Shown here: positions 19,762 through 27,556 of the stretch, piece by piece
Layout of the letters: every line of letters begins with the position of its first letter
Position numbering within the stretch: position 1 is the first letter of the stretch
Assembly (NCBI GenBank): GCA_025656675.1
Contig: JAHXHN010000003.1
Span: 434,001-498,000 of the forward strand
DNA length: 64,000 nt
DNA from: Candidatus Thiodiazotropha sp. (ex Codakia rugifera)
Lineage (GTDB): Bacteria; Pseudomonadota; Gammaproteobacteria; Chromatiales; Chromatiaceae
Direction of reading: 5' to 3'
Program-made: the position numbers and the translations under genes
The notes under the pieces: generated by a model
Databases searched by the model: none
The model's input: the letters and a program-made list of their open reading frames with translations, nothing else
What the model was told of the DNA's origin: nothing

Positions 19762-20928
19762 ATGGATAGTCAAAAGATAATTACAGATATTGATCAACAG
19801 CTAATCAAACAGCTTTTTGATAATGCCTGGGCAACAATAATTGCAGGGCAAATTGTTGCAGTTCTAATTTTTATGGGTCTCAAGTCACATGTTAGTTCTA
19901 CTAATTTGTTGATTTGGGGTGTCATTTTTACCACCATTACAGCTATACGGTTGACCCTAGTAGGCTACTGGAAACACCATACAGGCAACCTACAAAATAG
20001 AGTTAAGACCTATGCAATGGGTGCTTTATTTGCAGGGATATGTTGGGCAGACCTGATCTTTTTTTTGACTCAGCCTATGCCTGTCTATCAGCAACTATTT
20101 ATTATGATTACTTTAGTGGGTATGCCAATGGCCGCTATGCCCAGTAATTCTATTTACATACATGTCTATGCAGCCTTTGCCACACCAATTATGATAGCTT
20201 TAGTCTATTGGTCGCTATTTATTATTGATGATTTAAATATATATTTTTTTGGTATCGCTGCGGTCTATAGCCTGATACTTTTTAAAACAGCACTGATTTA
20301 CCAAAACAACCTACGTCAATCTCTTACAATGGGGTTTGAAAACAAGTCACTTGTTGACAAACTGTCTGAGGTAAACAAGAAACTCGAAAAAATCGCCTAT
20401 TATGATCCGTTGACCTGTCTGGCTAATAGACGTTGGTTTCAAACACGTGCTGAAGAAGCCTTGTCACGATGTGTTCGTAATAAGGCACGACTTGCGTTGT
20501 TACTAATTGATGTAGATAACTTCAAGCAAGTAAACGACCAGCAGGGACATGCGGCTGGTGATAATTTACTTATATCAATAGCAGACCGATTGACCTCATC
20601 GCTCCGACAAACTGATACGGTAATTCGAGGTGGTATTGAGGCAGCACGCTATGGTGGTGATGAGTTCGTTGTGTTGCTTGAAGATATCAGTGATAAAGAA
20701 AGCGCGGAGCTAGTTGTAAAAAGAATCTTTAGTAAACTTAACGTACCAATTGATCTTTTTGGTAAACCATGGCCAGTAACCGTTAGTATTGGGATTGCAA
20801 TTGCACCCGACGATGCAAACAATCTCACTACTTTAACCCGTTCCGCTGATACAGCCATGTACCGAGTGAAAGAGAATGGCCGAAACGGGTACTGCTTTTT
20901 CAATATTAACGACCAAACTGTTGTTTAG
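19762..20928 (+). CDS. Membrane diguanylate cyclase (6 TM + GGDEF)
   Basis: Makes c-di-GMP from two GTP. The 388-aa protein has about six TM helices in the first 190 residues, a MASE-like sensor module, then a short coiled segment (LVDKLSEVNKKLEKI) and a GGDEF domain from about residue 212 (DPLTCLANRRWF). The catalytic loop ARYGGDEFVVLL is at about 294-305. The usual inhibitory-site RxxD is present as RQTD, but a short insertion (RGGIEA) separates it from the GGDEF loop, giving 12 intervening residues rather than the usual five. Catalysis is expected; product inhibition through the I-site is doubtful. Confidence 0.92.
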   Translation: MDSQKIITDIDQQLIKQLFDNAWATIIAGQIVAVLIFMGLKSHVSSTNLLIWGVIFTTITAIRLTLVGYWKHHTGNLQNRVKTYAMGALFAGICWADLIFFLTQPMPVYQQLFIMITLVGMPMAAMPSNSIYIHVYAAFATPIMIALVYWSLFIIDDLNIYFFGIAAVYSLILFKTALIYQNNLRQSLTMGFENKSLVDKLSEVNKKLEKIAYYDPLTCLANRRWFQTRAEEALSRCVRNKARLALLLIDVDNFKQVNDQQGHAAGDNLLISIADRLTSSLRQTDTVIRGGIEAARYGGDEFVVLLEDISDKESAELVVKRIFSKLNVPIDLFGKPWPVTVSIGIAIAPDDANNLTTLTRSADTAMYRVKENGRNGYCFFNINDQTVV

Positions 20929-21111
20929 CAGAAAGACTGAAAATATAACGCTATATCGGGACACTCTGCAAATCATGCATCATCGGTCAGCTTTTATACT
21001 TTACTAAGCGTTTTCCTTTGGTTTGAAAATAATTAATTATTTTAACCTGACACTATATTCTTACTACCTTTTATTTCTAAATATCGGCAGATTCCAGCCG
21101 ATGTTTAGTGT

Positions 21112-22947
21112 ATGCCTCTAAGCACACTTTATTTTTACTTTTCCTATAAGCCAGCTTTACGACCAATGCTCGGTTTTGGGATTTTATTCATACTGCTATT
21201 TTCAGTATTCTGTGTGAAAGCTGCAGGCACAATTAATCCTGTGGACTATACAGAATACTTGCTTGATCCTGATCAGAAACTACAGGTAGATTCGCTGCAT
21301 GATCCAGACCTAACTGCAAAGTTTGAGCCACTAGCTAAAGTAAAGATGTATTCAGTGTATAGCGATGCCGTTCATTGGTTTCGCCTCTCACCACCTCCCG
21401 GAGAATGGTTGCTGGAAATTGCTTATCCCTTACTCGATCATGTGGCTCTTTTTAAGTCAAATGGTAACGGAGGCTTTGACGCGAGCTATGCAGGGGATAC
21501 TCGACCTTTCTCAGACAGGGAAATACCTTATCACAACCCATTATTCCATATAAACCAGTCAGGAAATGACTACTTTTATCTTCGGATACAGACAGAAGGC
21601 TCTGCACAGATACCATTGATGATCTGGTCTCCATTTGAATTTACAGAGCATTCTGTCAAGAATGGCCAGCTGTTTGGCCTCTATTTCGGCGCAATGCTGG
21701 TTATGGTTCTCTACAATTTGTTTCTCTATTTTTCTGTTCGGGATATCAATTACCTATATTACATTATTTACATCTGTACCTTTCTGCTGTTTCAGGGTTC
21801 CCTAAGCGGCTATACCTTCCAGTACCTCTGGCCTGAATCACCTGTTTGGGGCACCAAGGCTACAGCCTTTTTTGTTGGGGTGGTGGTTATTGCAGCTATT
21901 CAGTTTTCTCGCCATTTTTTACAAACTTGGGAACATGCACCCCTTCTTGATAAGCTTATGCGGATTCTATATGGGGCAGGAATCCTCTGTATGTTGCTGG
22001 CAATACTTGCCCCTTACCCAATAGCTGCTCTGTACGCCAACTCGATGGGAGTTTTATTAGTGTTGGTTGTATTGCCTACTGGATATGTAGTTTTTTTCCG
22101 CGGCTATAGACCAGCCCGTTTTTTTATTATTGCTTGGACGACATTTCTTGTCGGTATATTTATCAATGCGTTAATGTTGGCTGGTGTAGTTCCGCTAAAC
22201 ACCATCACAGTCAATGCTATGCCGGCTGGCTCTTTCATTGAGGTGGTCCTACTTTCTCTAGCTCTTGCTGACCGAATTAACCGTCTTCGACAATATAAGG
22301 AAACAGCACAAGTCCGTTATAACCATGAATTACAGGTCATTAACAAGACACTTGAACAAAGGGTAGAACGGCGCACCTATGACCTGAACAAAGCAAAGGA
22401 GCAAGCTGAGGCAGTCAATTATGTGCTTGCAGAAAAAAATAGGGAATTGGCACAAATGGCTAGCCATGACATGCTGACTGACCTGCTTAATCGACGTGCT
22501 TTCAGGGACCATGCAACACAAATGCTAGCTGATGGGGTACGTAATAGTTACCCCCTTTCCATAGTGATGATTGATCTAGATCACTTTAAACAAATAAACG
22601 ATAATTTCGGTCATCAAGTCGGTGATCAAATCCTAATAGATTTTGGGGAAATGCTAAAGCTAAGTAGTCGTACATCAGACCAGGTAGCACGTTATGGGGG
22701 TGAAGAATTTATTCTACTACTATCACACACGGACTTAGATGGTGCCATGCAAAAAGCGGAAAAACTACGAAATTTGCTAGCTGAACATGAATTTAATTAT
22801 TTGTCTGGCTTAACGATCAGCGCAAGCTTTGGCGTCTACTCGACTGAGCAAGGAAGTGTTGAGTTAGATAAGTTGATCTCAATGGCAGACATGGCTTTAT
22901 ATGAAGCTAAACATCGAGGTCGTAATCAAGTCTGTTTGGCAACTTAG
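21112..22947 (+). CDS. 7TMR-DISM diguanylate cyclase
   Basis: A 611-aa sensory cyclase. A signal-anchor near residues 20-38 leads to a periplasmic 7TMR-DISM extracellular domain (about 40-190) with the beta-rich pattern VHWFRLSP, FYLRIQTEG and PLMIWSPFEF. Seven TM helices follow (about 190-390), then a coiled coil (NHELQVINKTLEQRVERRTYDL) and the GGDEF domain with DPLT-like HDMLTDLLNRRAF, the active loop ARYGGEEFILLL, and an I-site RTSD five residues upstream. All catalytic features are intact. DISM domains are thought to bind carbohydrates or other small ligands. The gene lies 183 bp after another cyclase on the same strand. Confidence 0.93.
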   Translation: MPLSTLYFYFSYKPALRPMLGFGILFILLFSVFCVKAAGTINPVDYTEYLLDPDQKLQVDSLHDPDLTAKFEPLAKVKMYSVYSDAVHWFRLSPPPGEWLLEIAYPLLDHVALFKSNGNGGFDASYAGDTRPFSDREIPYHNPLFHINQSGNDYFYLRIQTEGSAQIPLMIWSPFEFTEHSVKNGQLFGLYFGAMLVMVLYNLFLYFSVRDINYLYYIIYICTFLLFQGSLSGYTFQYLWPESPVWGTKATAFFVGVVVIAAIQFSRHFLQTWEHAPLLDKLMRILYGAGILCMLLAILAPYPIAALYANSMGVLLVLVVLPTGYVVFFRGYRPARFFIIAWTTFLVGIFINALMLAGVVPLNTITVNAMPAGSFIEVVLLSLALADRINRLRQYKETAQVRYNHELQVINKTLEQRVERRTYDLNKAKEQAEAVNYVLAEKNRELAQMASHDMLTDLLNRRAFRDHATQMLADGVRNSYPLSIVMIDLDHFKQINDNFGHQVGDQILIDFGEMLKLSSRTSDQVARYGGEEFILLLSHTDLDGAMQKAEKLRNLLAEHEFNYLSGLTISASFGVYSTEQGSVELDKLISMADMALYEAKHRGRNQVCLAT

Positions 22948-23192
22948 AAACCCTGATAATCAGCAAAAGCGTCATACAACAATATAGCTTTATGTAGATA
23001 AAGTGTTTTTATAGCCTGCGACAGCTTTCCGGATCAAGAAAAGCATGTTACTACAGCCCTCTAAATTGGTTCTGTAAAACTTGAAGTATACTCTCCCGAC
23101 TTACCCTGTCGATACCAACCTTACAATACTCTTTGAACATCTAATATCTTACTGAGGTGTGCGTTCCACACACTGGCAATTGAATTTTGTAT

Positions 23193-24281
23193 TCAAGAAT
23201 CTGAGTGTGAGGATGTGGTTTCCTGGCCAAGCATACCGTCACTCTCTCGTCCTTCCCATGTAACCTGGTTGCGTCCCCTTCTCTTTGAGGTGTATAAAGC
23301 CCGATCTGCTCGACCCACGAAGTGTTCAAACGATTCGCCTTCTCGGTACCAAGATCCGCCGAGAGACATCGTTACAGATAGCAGATGTTTCGTGTTGTTA
23401 TCATCTGGCAATCTTATCTGGCAGGACTCAATACCGGCACGAATGCTCTCCGCCACAATATTGCAACCTGATCGTGGAGTATCACGTAACATAACCACAA
23501 ATTCCTCCCCCCCATAACGTGCAACAACATCCTTACCCTTAAGATTCTGGGCGATTGCCTTTGCTACATTTTGCAATACTAGATCACCGGCCACATGGCC
23601 ATGGGTATCATTGACTTTCTTGAAAAAGTCGATGTCCATCATCATAAGACAGAGGGGGTGAGCATCTGTACTGGTCGTTTGACTGAGTCGACCTAACTCT
23701 TCCTGAAACGCCAATCGGTTTTGCAGCCCTGTCAAAGGGTCAATCCTCGCCTGTTCTTGGGATCGTTCTATCTCATCGCGAAGGTCCACGATTTCATTGC
23801 GCAGCGCCCCAAGTTGCTCCTTAAGTTTAGCGCCCTGATTTAATGCTATGGCAGTGGTATTTAATGCGCGATCTATAAGCACGTTGATATCTTCGGCGGA
23901 GCCATCACTGGTCAGCTCATCGGAAATTAAACTAAGTGTCGATGAAAGGTCACCGTAATTTCCATCCGCTTGGGTGATTTCATTGAGCAATGTCACAATC
24001 ATCTGTGATAAAGCACTCTTAGCTGCACTGATCTGTTCCCCTCGCTGGTTCAGGTAGCGAGTATAAAGATCACCAATTTCATGCTCAGTGATCGGGGTGT
24101 CGCGAGTGAGCAACGCTTCCATTTCCTTTATCAGCGCTTGATTGGTTTTCGTGAAGTATTCGAACCAAACAGCATAATTTCTCGGGGTGATAGGAATCCT
24201 ATACTCCGACATTCGTGGCAAAATAGTACGAATAATGTCTACAGTCTGATCATAGTGAATTGTGGTATTTTGGGATTGCAT
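23193..24281 (-). CDS. Soluble diguanylate cyclase
   Basis: A cytoplasmic protein of 362 aa from the ATG at 24281 (a GTG three codons upstream is also possible). The N-terminal about 175 residues are helical with no recognised sensor domain, ending in a coiled coil (GALRNEIVDLRDEIERSQEQ). The GGDEF domain begins at DPLTGLQNRLAFQ and has the active loop ARYGGEEFVVML; the RxxD position preceding it reads KGKD, so the I-site is lost. It is convergent with the DISM cyclase. This is the third cyclase in a row. Its helical N-terminus suggests regulation by a partner protein or oligomerisation. Confidence 0.9.
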   Translation of the reverse strand: MQSQNTTIHYDQTVDIIRTILPRMSEYRIPITPRNYAVWFEYFTKTNQALIKEMEALLTRDTPITEHEIGDLYTRYLNQRGEQISAAKSALSQMIVTLLNEITQADGNYGDLSSTLSLISDELTSDGSAEDINVLIDRALNTTAIALNQGAKLKEQLGALRNEIVDLRDEIERSQEQARIDPLTGLQNRLAFQEELGRLSQTTSTDAHPLCLMMMDIDFFKKVNDTHGHVAGDLVLQNVAKAIAQNLKGKDVVARYGGEEFVVMLRDTPRSGCNIVAESIRAGIESCQIRLPDDNNTKHLLSVTMSLGGSWYREGESFEHFVGRADRALYTSKRRGRNQVTWEGRESDGMLGQETTSSHSDS

Positions 24282-24305
24282 AGGGACCACCCAGATACAT
24301 TTTAA

Positions 24306-25792
24306 AAATTGCTTGGTCCCTCAGTGTCTGCGTTTGATAGACAGTCTCCTTTATTGCTCCATTCAAACTACTAAATTTCCCCTAGGTGAGTAGCCCGCTT
24401 ACGAGTGGAATATTCCACATAATTATGCAGCTACTACTACCAACATAGTTCCGACTGACAGGTTATTGCACCTAACCTTCTAATTACACTATGCCTTAAA
24501 TCACCTTACATTATCCAATGTTATTGTGAAAAAATGTGACTCAAGGGTTGCTATAGATGGGCGATATCAGAAATCATCACTTTCTTTCTGAACATAACGT
24601 GTTCTCTATATCATCAGATCACCAATGCCCATTCAGAGAAAATAGGAAGAATGAGAATTTAGATTATAAAGAATTTTTACTATACCTAAGTAGATATATC
24701 CTTTTGTATTAATAGGCATTATTTACCGTAGATATCAATTTTGCGGTGGTAAAACACCACTGAACAATTTTATTAGCCAATTTATAAATCCTGTGTGAAT
24801 AACGAGCGGTCATCCATAGAAGCTAGCTTGATTTTCATGCTTTTAGATCGCTCCTGGCAGATCGCACGCTGCGCTTATGATTACAACTACGTATCGAAAG
24901 CGATTTATTGGACAGCTTCCCAGATTTAGTCCTCTTTAGGTTGCGGGTTCAATTGATGGATGTTACTCACTAGGTTCTACATAAGTAGAAGGTGTGTTGC
25001 AGATGAAACAAAGACCACGGAATTCTTACACAGAAAGTTGTGAGGACCTTAGGTGGGACTGTTAGCAGCAAGTGGAATCTTTCCACCAAATTGCCCAACT
25101 GTTTGACAAGTATTTCCCATCGATAGGTAAAATATAGCCAGCACAGATGGGATACGCCCAGCACAGCACGGTCCTTCCAAGTTAGCTCTAACCTTTACTG
25201 AGCATGAAGAGAATTCACGATCATTGATTGCATCCATTCGATACGCTCCATTGCAAAATCACTCATACGTACACTATCCATTATCATTCACGAAATTAGC
25301 GTAACGACGTTAAGGTATGCTACCGAACTAGTCAGGCGGATCAGGCTGCTTGGGATCGGGGTAAATAGATGGCTGACCACACGCGCTTCTTGCTGGCAAC
25401 CGACATAAAGGTGACTTCTGAGACCCTCAGAATCCTAGGCAGCGTGGATCTATCGAGAATATGAACGGGCTATAGAGGCAGTATTTTCCATAAGGAAACG
25501 ACCTTTCGGGTTACTCGCAAGTTAAACTGAACGTGACGGCCAGGCGATTGAACAAAAGACCCAGGAAAAAACTAAACTAAGAAACACCAGATGAATAGCT
25601 GAGTCAATGTTTTTGCATAGATCCATTAAATCCGTAGTTGAAAGCGGTTAGTACAACCTCCCTTCAATCAGATTTTCTATAGAATTCAAGTATTAAGATC
25701 AGCTTCTTCAAATACAAACTATTATTTTATTTATTATTAAGTTTATAGGCTCCATCAGAAACAGATTTCATGCGACCGCATTCCTTTTGAGA
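24306..25792. other. Gene-poor flank left of the island
   Basis: About 1.5 kb with no frame I can support. Short minus-strand frames at 24970-25237 overlap one another and lack family features. A 28-codon frame ending at about 25198 (minus strand) looks like a fragment of a helical protein but is unassignable. The region is probably degraded sequence at a repeatedly used insertion site, consistent with the tRNA-Ser fragment 5 kb to the left and the island boundary at 25793. Confidence 0.5.
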
Positions 25793-25807
25793 ATGGCGGA
25801 GAGGCAG
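25793..25807. repeat. Island left boundary, att core repeat
   Basis: The 15-bp sequence ATGGCGGAGAGGCAG is repeated exactly at 45356-45370, where it forms the 3' end (acceptor stem plus CCA complement) of the tRNA-Ser gene. The distance and position, just before an integrase gene, identify the two copies as the direct repeats left by site-specific integration. Confidence 0.85.
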
Positions 25808-25910
25808 TCCGCCGGGTTAGTGTTTCATAATATCCAATGCATTCCATATTTTCGATGTTATACATATAGTTACAATCCTGCAAAGTCCAACGCTATCCGT
25901 TATAATCTAT

Positions 25911-25953
25911 GCTAATTGGGGGACTGATTGGTGATCTTCCCCCGCAGTCCCCC
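25911..25953. promoter_or_regulatory. Integrase arm-type repeat and inverted repeat upstream of int
   Basis: Positions 25911-25927 hold GCTAATTGGGGGACTGA, a 17-bp sequence found again, exactly and in the same orientation, at 45287-45303 near the other island end. It overlaps the left arm of a perfect 9-bp inverted repeat GGGGGACTG (25918-25926)/CAGTCCCCC (25945-25953). The site lies just ahead of the integrase start, so it may serve as a recombinase arm site, an operator for int, or both. Confidence 0.6.
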
Positions 25954-25975
25954 ACTTAGATTAAAGGACACCAAA

Positions 25976-27157
25976 ATGGCAATTCACAAACTCGCTCCAC
26001 GAAAAGTGGAAACAGCAAGCCCAGGTAAGCATGAAGATGGGGGTGGACTTCGACTGGTGGTTTCCAAATCTGACGCAAAGAAGTGGGTACTGCGCATCAC
26101 CATCGAAGGTAAGCGCCGTGAAATGGGCTTAGGTAGCTTCCCAGACGTGGGGCTGGCCGAGGCACGAGATGAAGCCAGCAAGTATAGAAAACAAGCCAAG
26201 AGGGGCATCGATCCCATTGAGGCACGCTTGGCCGCACTGGTGATGATACCCACCTTCACCAAATGTGCAGCACAATACATCAGGGCACACCGGTGGAGCT
26301 GGAATAACGCCAAGCACGCCCGGCAGTGGGTAAGGACACTCAAGACCTACGCCCGACCGGAAATCGGTACAAAAAAAGTGGACATCATTTCCACCGAGGA
26401 CATTCTGAAAATACTAACCCCCATCTGGACCACCAAAACCGAAACCGCCAAACGAATACAGGGACGGATCGAAAATATCCTCGACTTTGCTGCCGCCCAT
26501 AAGTATCGAGACCCATTGAACCCTGCCCGCTGGCGTGGCCACCTGGATAAGCTACTACCGAAACCCTCGCGACTGAAGAAAGCCACACACCAACCCTCCA
26601 TGCCCTACACTGAGGTTCGCGCCTTCATGGTAGAGCTGTCAGGTAATAACAGCATTTCGGCTCTGGCACTTCGTTTTCTGATCCTCACTGCTACCCGCAC
26701 CAGCGAGGTGTTACAAGCAAAATGGAGTGAAATTGACCTTGAGGCAGCTGTCTGGACCATACCTGCGGAAAGGATGAAGGCCCGGCGCGAGCATCGTGTA
26801 CCGCTCTCAGATGAAGCCATGACAATCCTGGAGGCCCTGCCCCACATCGAAGGCAATCCCTTCCTATTCCATGGTGCTCGCAACGGCCGTCCCCTGTCGA
26901 ACATGGCGTTGCTGCAACTGATGCGCGGAATGGGATTTGGTGTAAACGGAGATCGGGGCAACTACGTACCTCATGGATTCCGCTCCAGCTTCCGCGATTG
27001 GTCTGGTGAGGTATCGAACTTTCCTAGAGATGTCGCTGAAATGGCGCTTGCCCATTCGATTAAAAACAAGGTTGAAGCCGCCTATCGACGGGGTGATCTA
27101 TTCGCCAAGCGCCGAAATATGATGCAGGAGTGGTCTAATTATATCGTCAAAACATAA
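25976..27157 (+). CDS. int: DUF4102-type tyrosine integrase
   Basis: Tyrosine recombinase of the P4/prophage CP4-57 class that inserts islands into tRNA genes. From the ATG at 25976 (Shine-Dalgarno AAAGGA) the product is 393 aa. Residues about 5-75 are the N-terminal DUF4102 arm-binding domain (DGGGLRLVVSK, GLAEARDEASKYRKQAKRGIDP). A SAM-like core-binding domain is next. The catalytic domain has Arg in LTATRTSEVL, the HGFRSSFRDW box with His and Arg, and a C-terminal AHSIKNKVEAAYRRGD containing the nucleophilic Tyr. All catalytic residues are present. It points into the island and lies at the end away from the tRNA gene. Confidence 0.94.
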   Translation: MAIHKLAPRKVETASPGKHEDGGGLRLVVSKSDAKKWVLRITIEGKRREMGLGSFPDVGLAEARDEASKYRKQAKRGIDPIEARLAALVMIPTFTKCAAQYIRAHRWSWNNAKHARQWVRTLKTYARPEIGTKKVDIISTEDILKILTPIWTTKTETAKRIQGRIENILDFAAAHKYRDPLNPARWRGHLDKLLPKPSRLKKATHQPSMPYTEVRAFMVELSGNNSISALALRFLILTATRTSEVLQAKWSEIDLEAAVWTIPAERMKARREHRVPLSDEAMTILEALPHIEGNPFLFHGARNGRPLSNMALLQLMRGMGFGVNGDRGNYVPHGFRSSFRDWSGEVSNFPRDVAEMALAHSIKNKVEAAYRRGDLFAKRRNMMQEWSNYIVKT

Positions 27158-27299
27158 AACAGGTTAGAAAATGTTGCGTCTTAATATACCCCCTTAAGCT
27201 ATCGTATAGTGATAAACATCTAGCCTGGATGTATCTGCATTCATCTTATCCACCATGCATTCTGGCGCAGTAACAATCCCTGGTGCTTCCATTCACGCC

Positions 27300-27419
27300 C
27301 TATCCGCTATAGTAGTTCTTAACATTCTCCGCCTGCCCAAAGGTCATTTTGTAAACCTCATCCTGGTCAACAGGCGGATAGCCATGCTCAGACAGCAATA
27401 GAATTAGATCGATCTTCAA
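27300..27419 (-). pseudogene. C-terminal remnant of a type I restriction subunit (HsdR)
   Basis: A 39-codon open stretch on the minus strand, preceded by an in-frame stop, reads as a protein tail containing EHGYPPVDQDEVYK and FGQAENVKNYY. The GYPP...QAE pattern is the C-terminal signature of one class of HsdR proteins. Upstream codons are interrupted, and the adjacent intact hsdR in this island has a different C-terminus, so this is debris from another restriction gene. Confidence 0.6.
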
Positions 27420-27556
27420 TTAGGATCGCTGACTACCCATGGATTTATTCTATCATTAAAAGAAGCCATCGCACTCTTAACCTGAAACAACATCCAGACT
27501 GAGGTGTTACTCAGAATCGCTGGTCTACTATATTGTTGTCACATTCCAGTTGAGTG

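Noticed and set aside
24970..25237. Two overlapping short minus-strand frames
   Set aside because: No family features and mutual overlap; more likely non-coding or decayed DNA.
25928..25975. Upstream TTG start of the integrase
   Set aside because: It falls inside the inverted repeat; the ATG at 25976 has a ribosome binding site and starts the DUF4102 domain.
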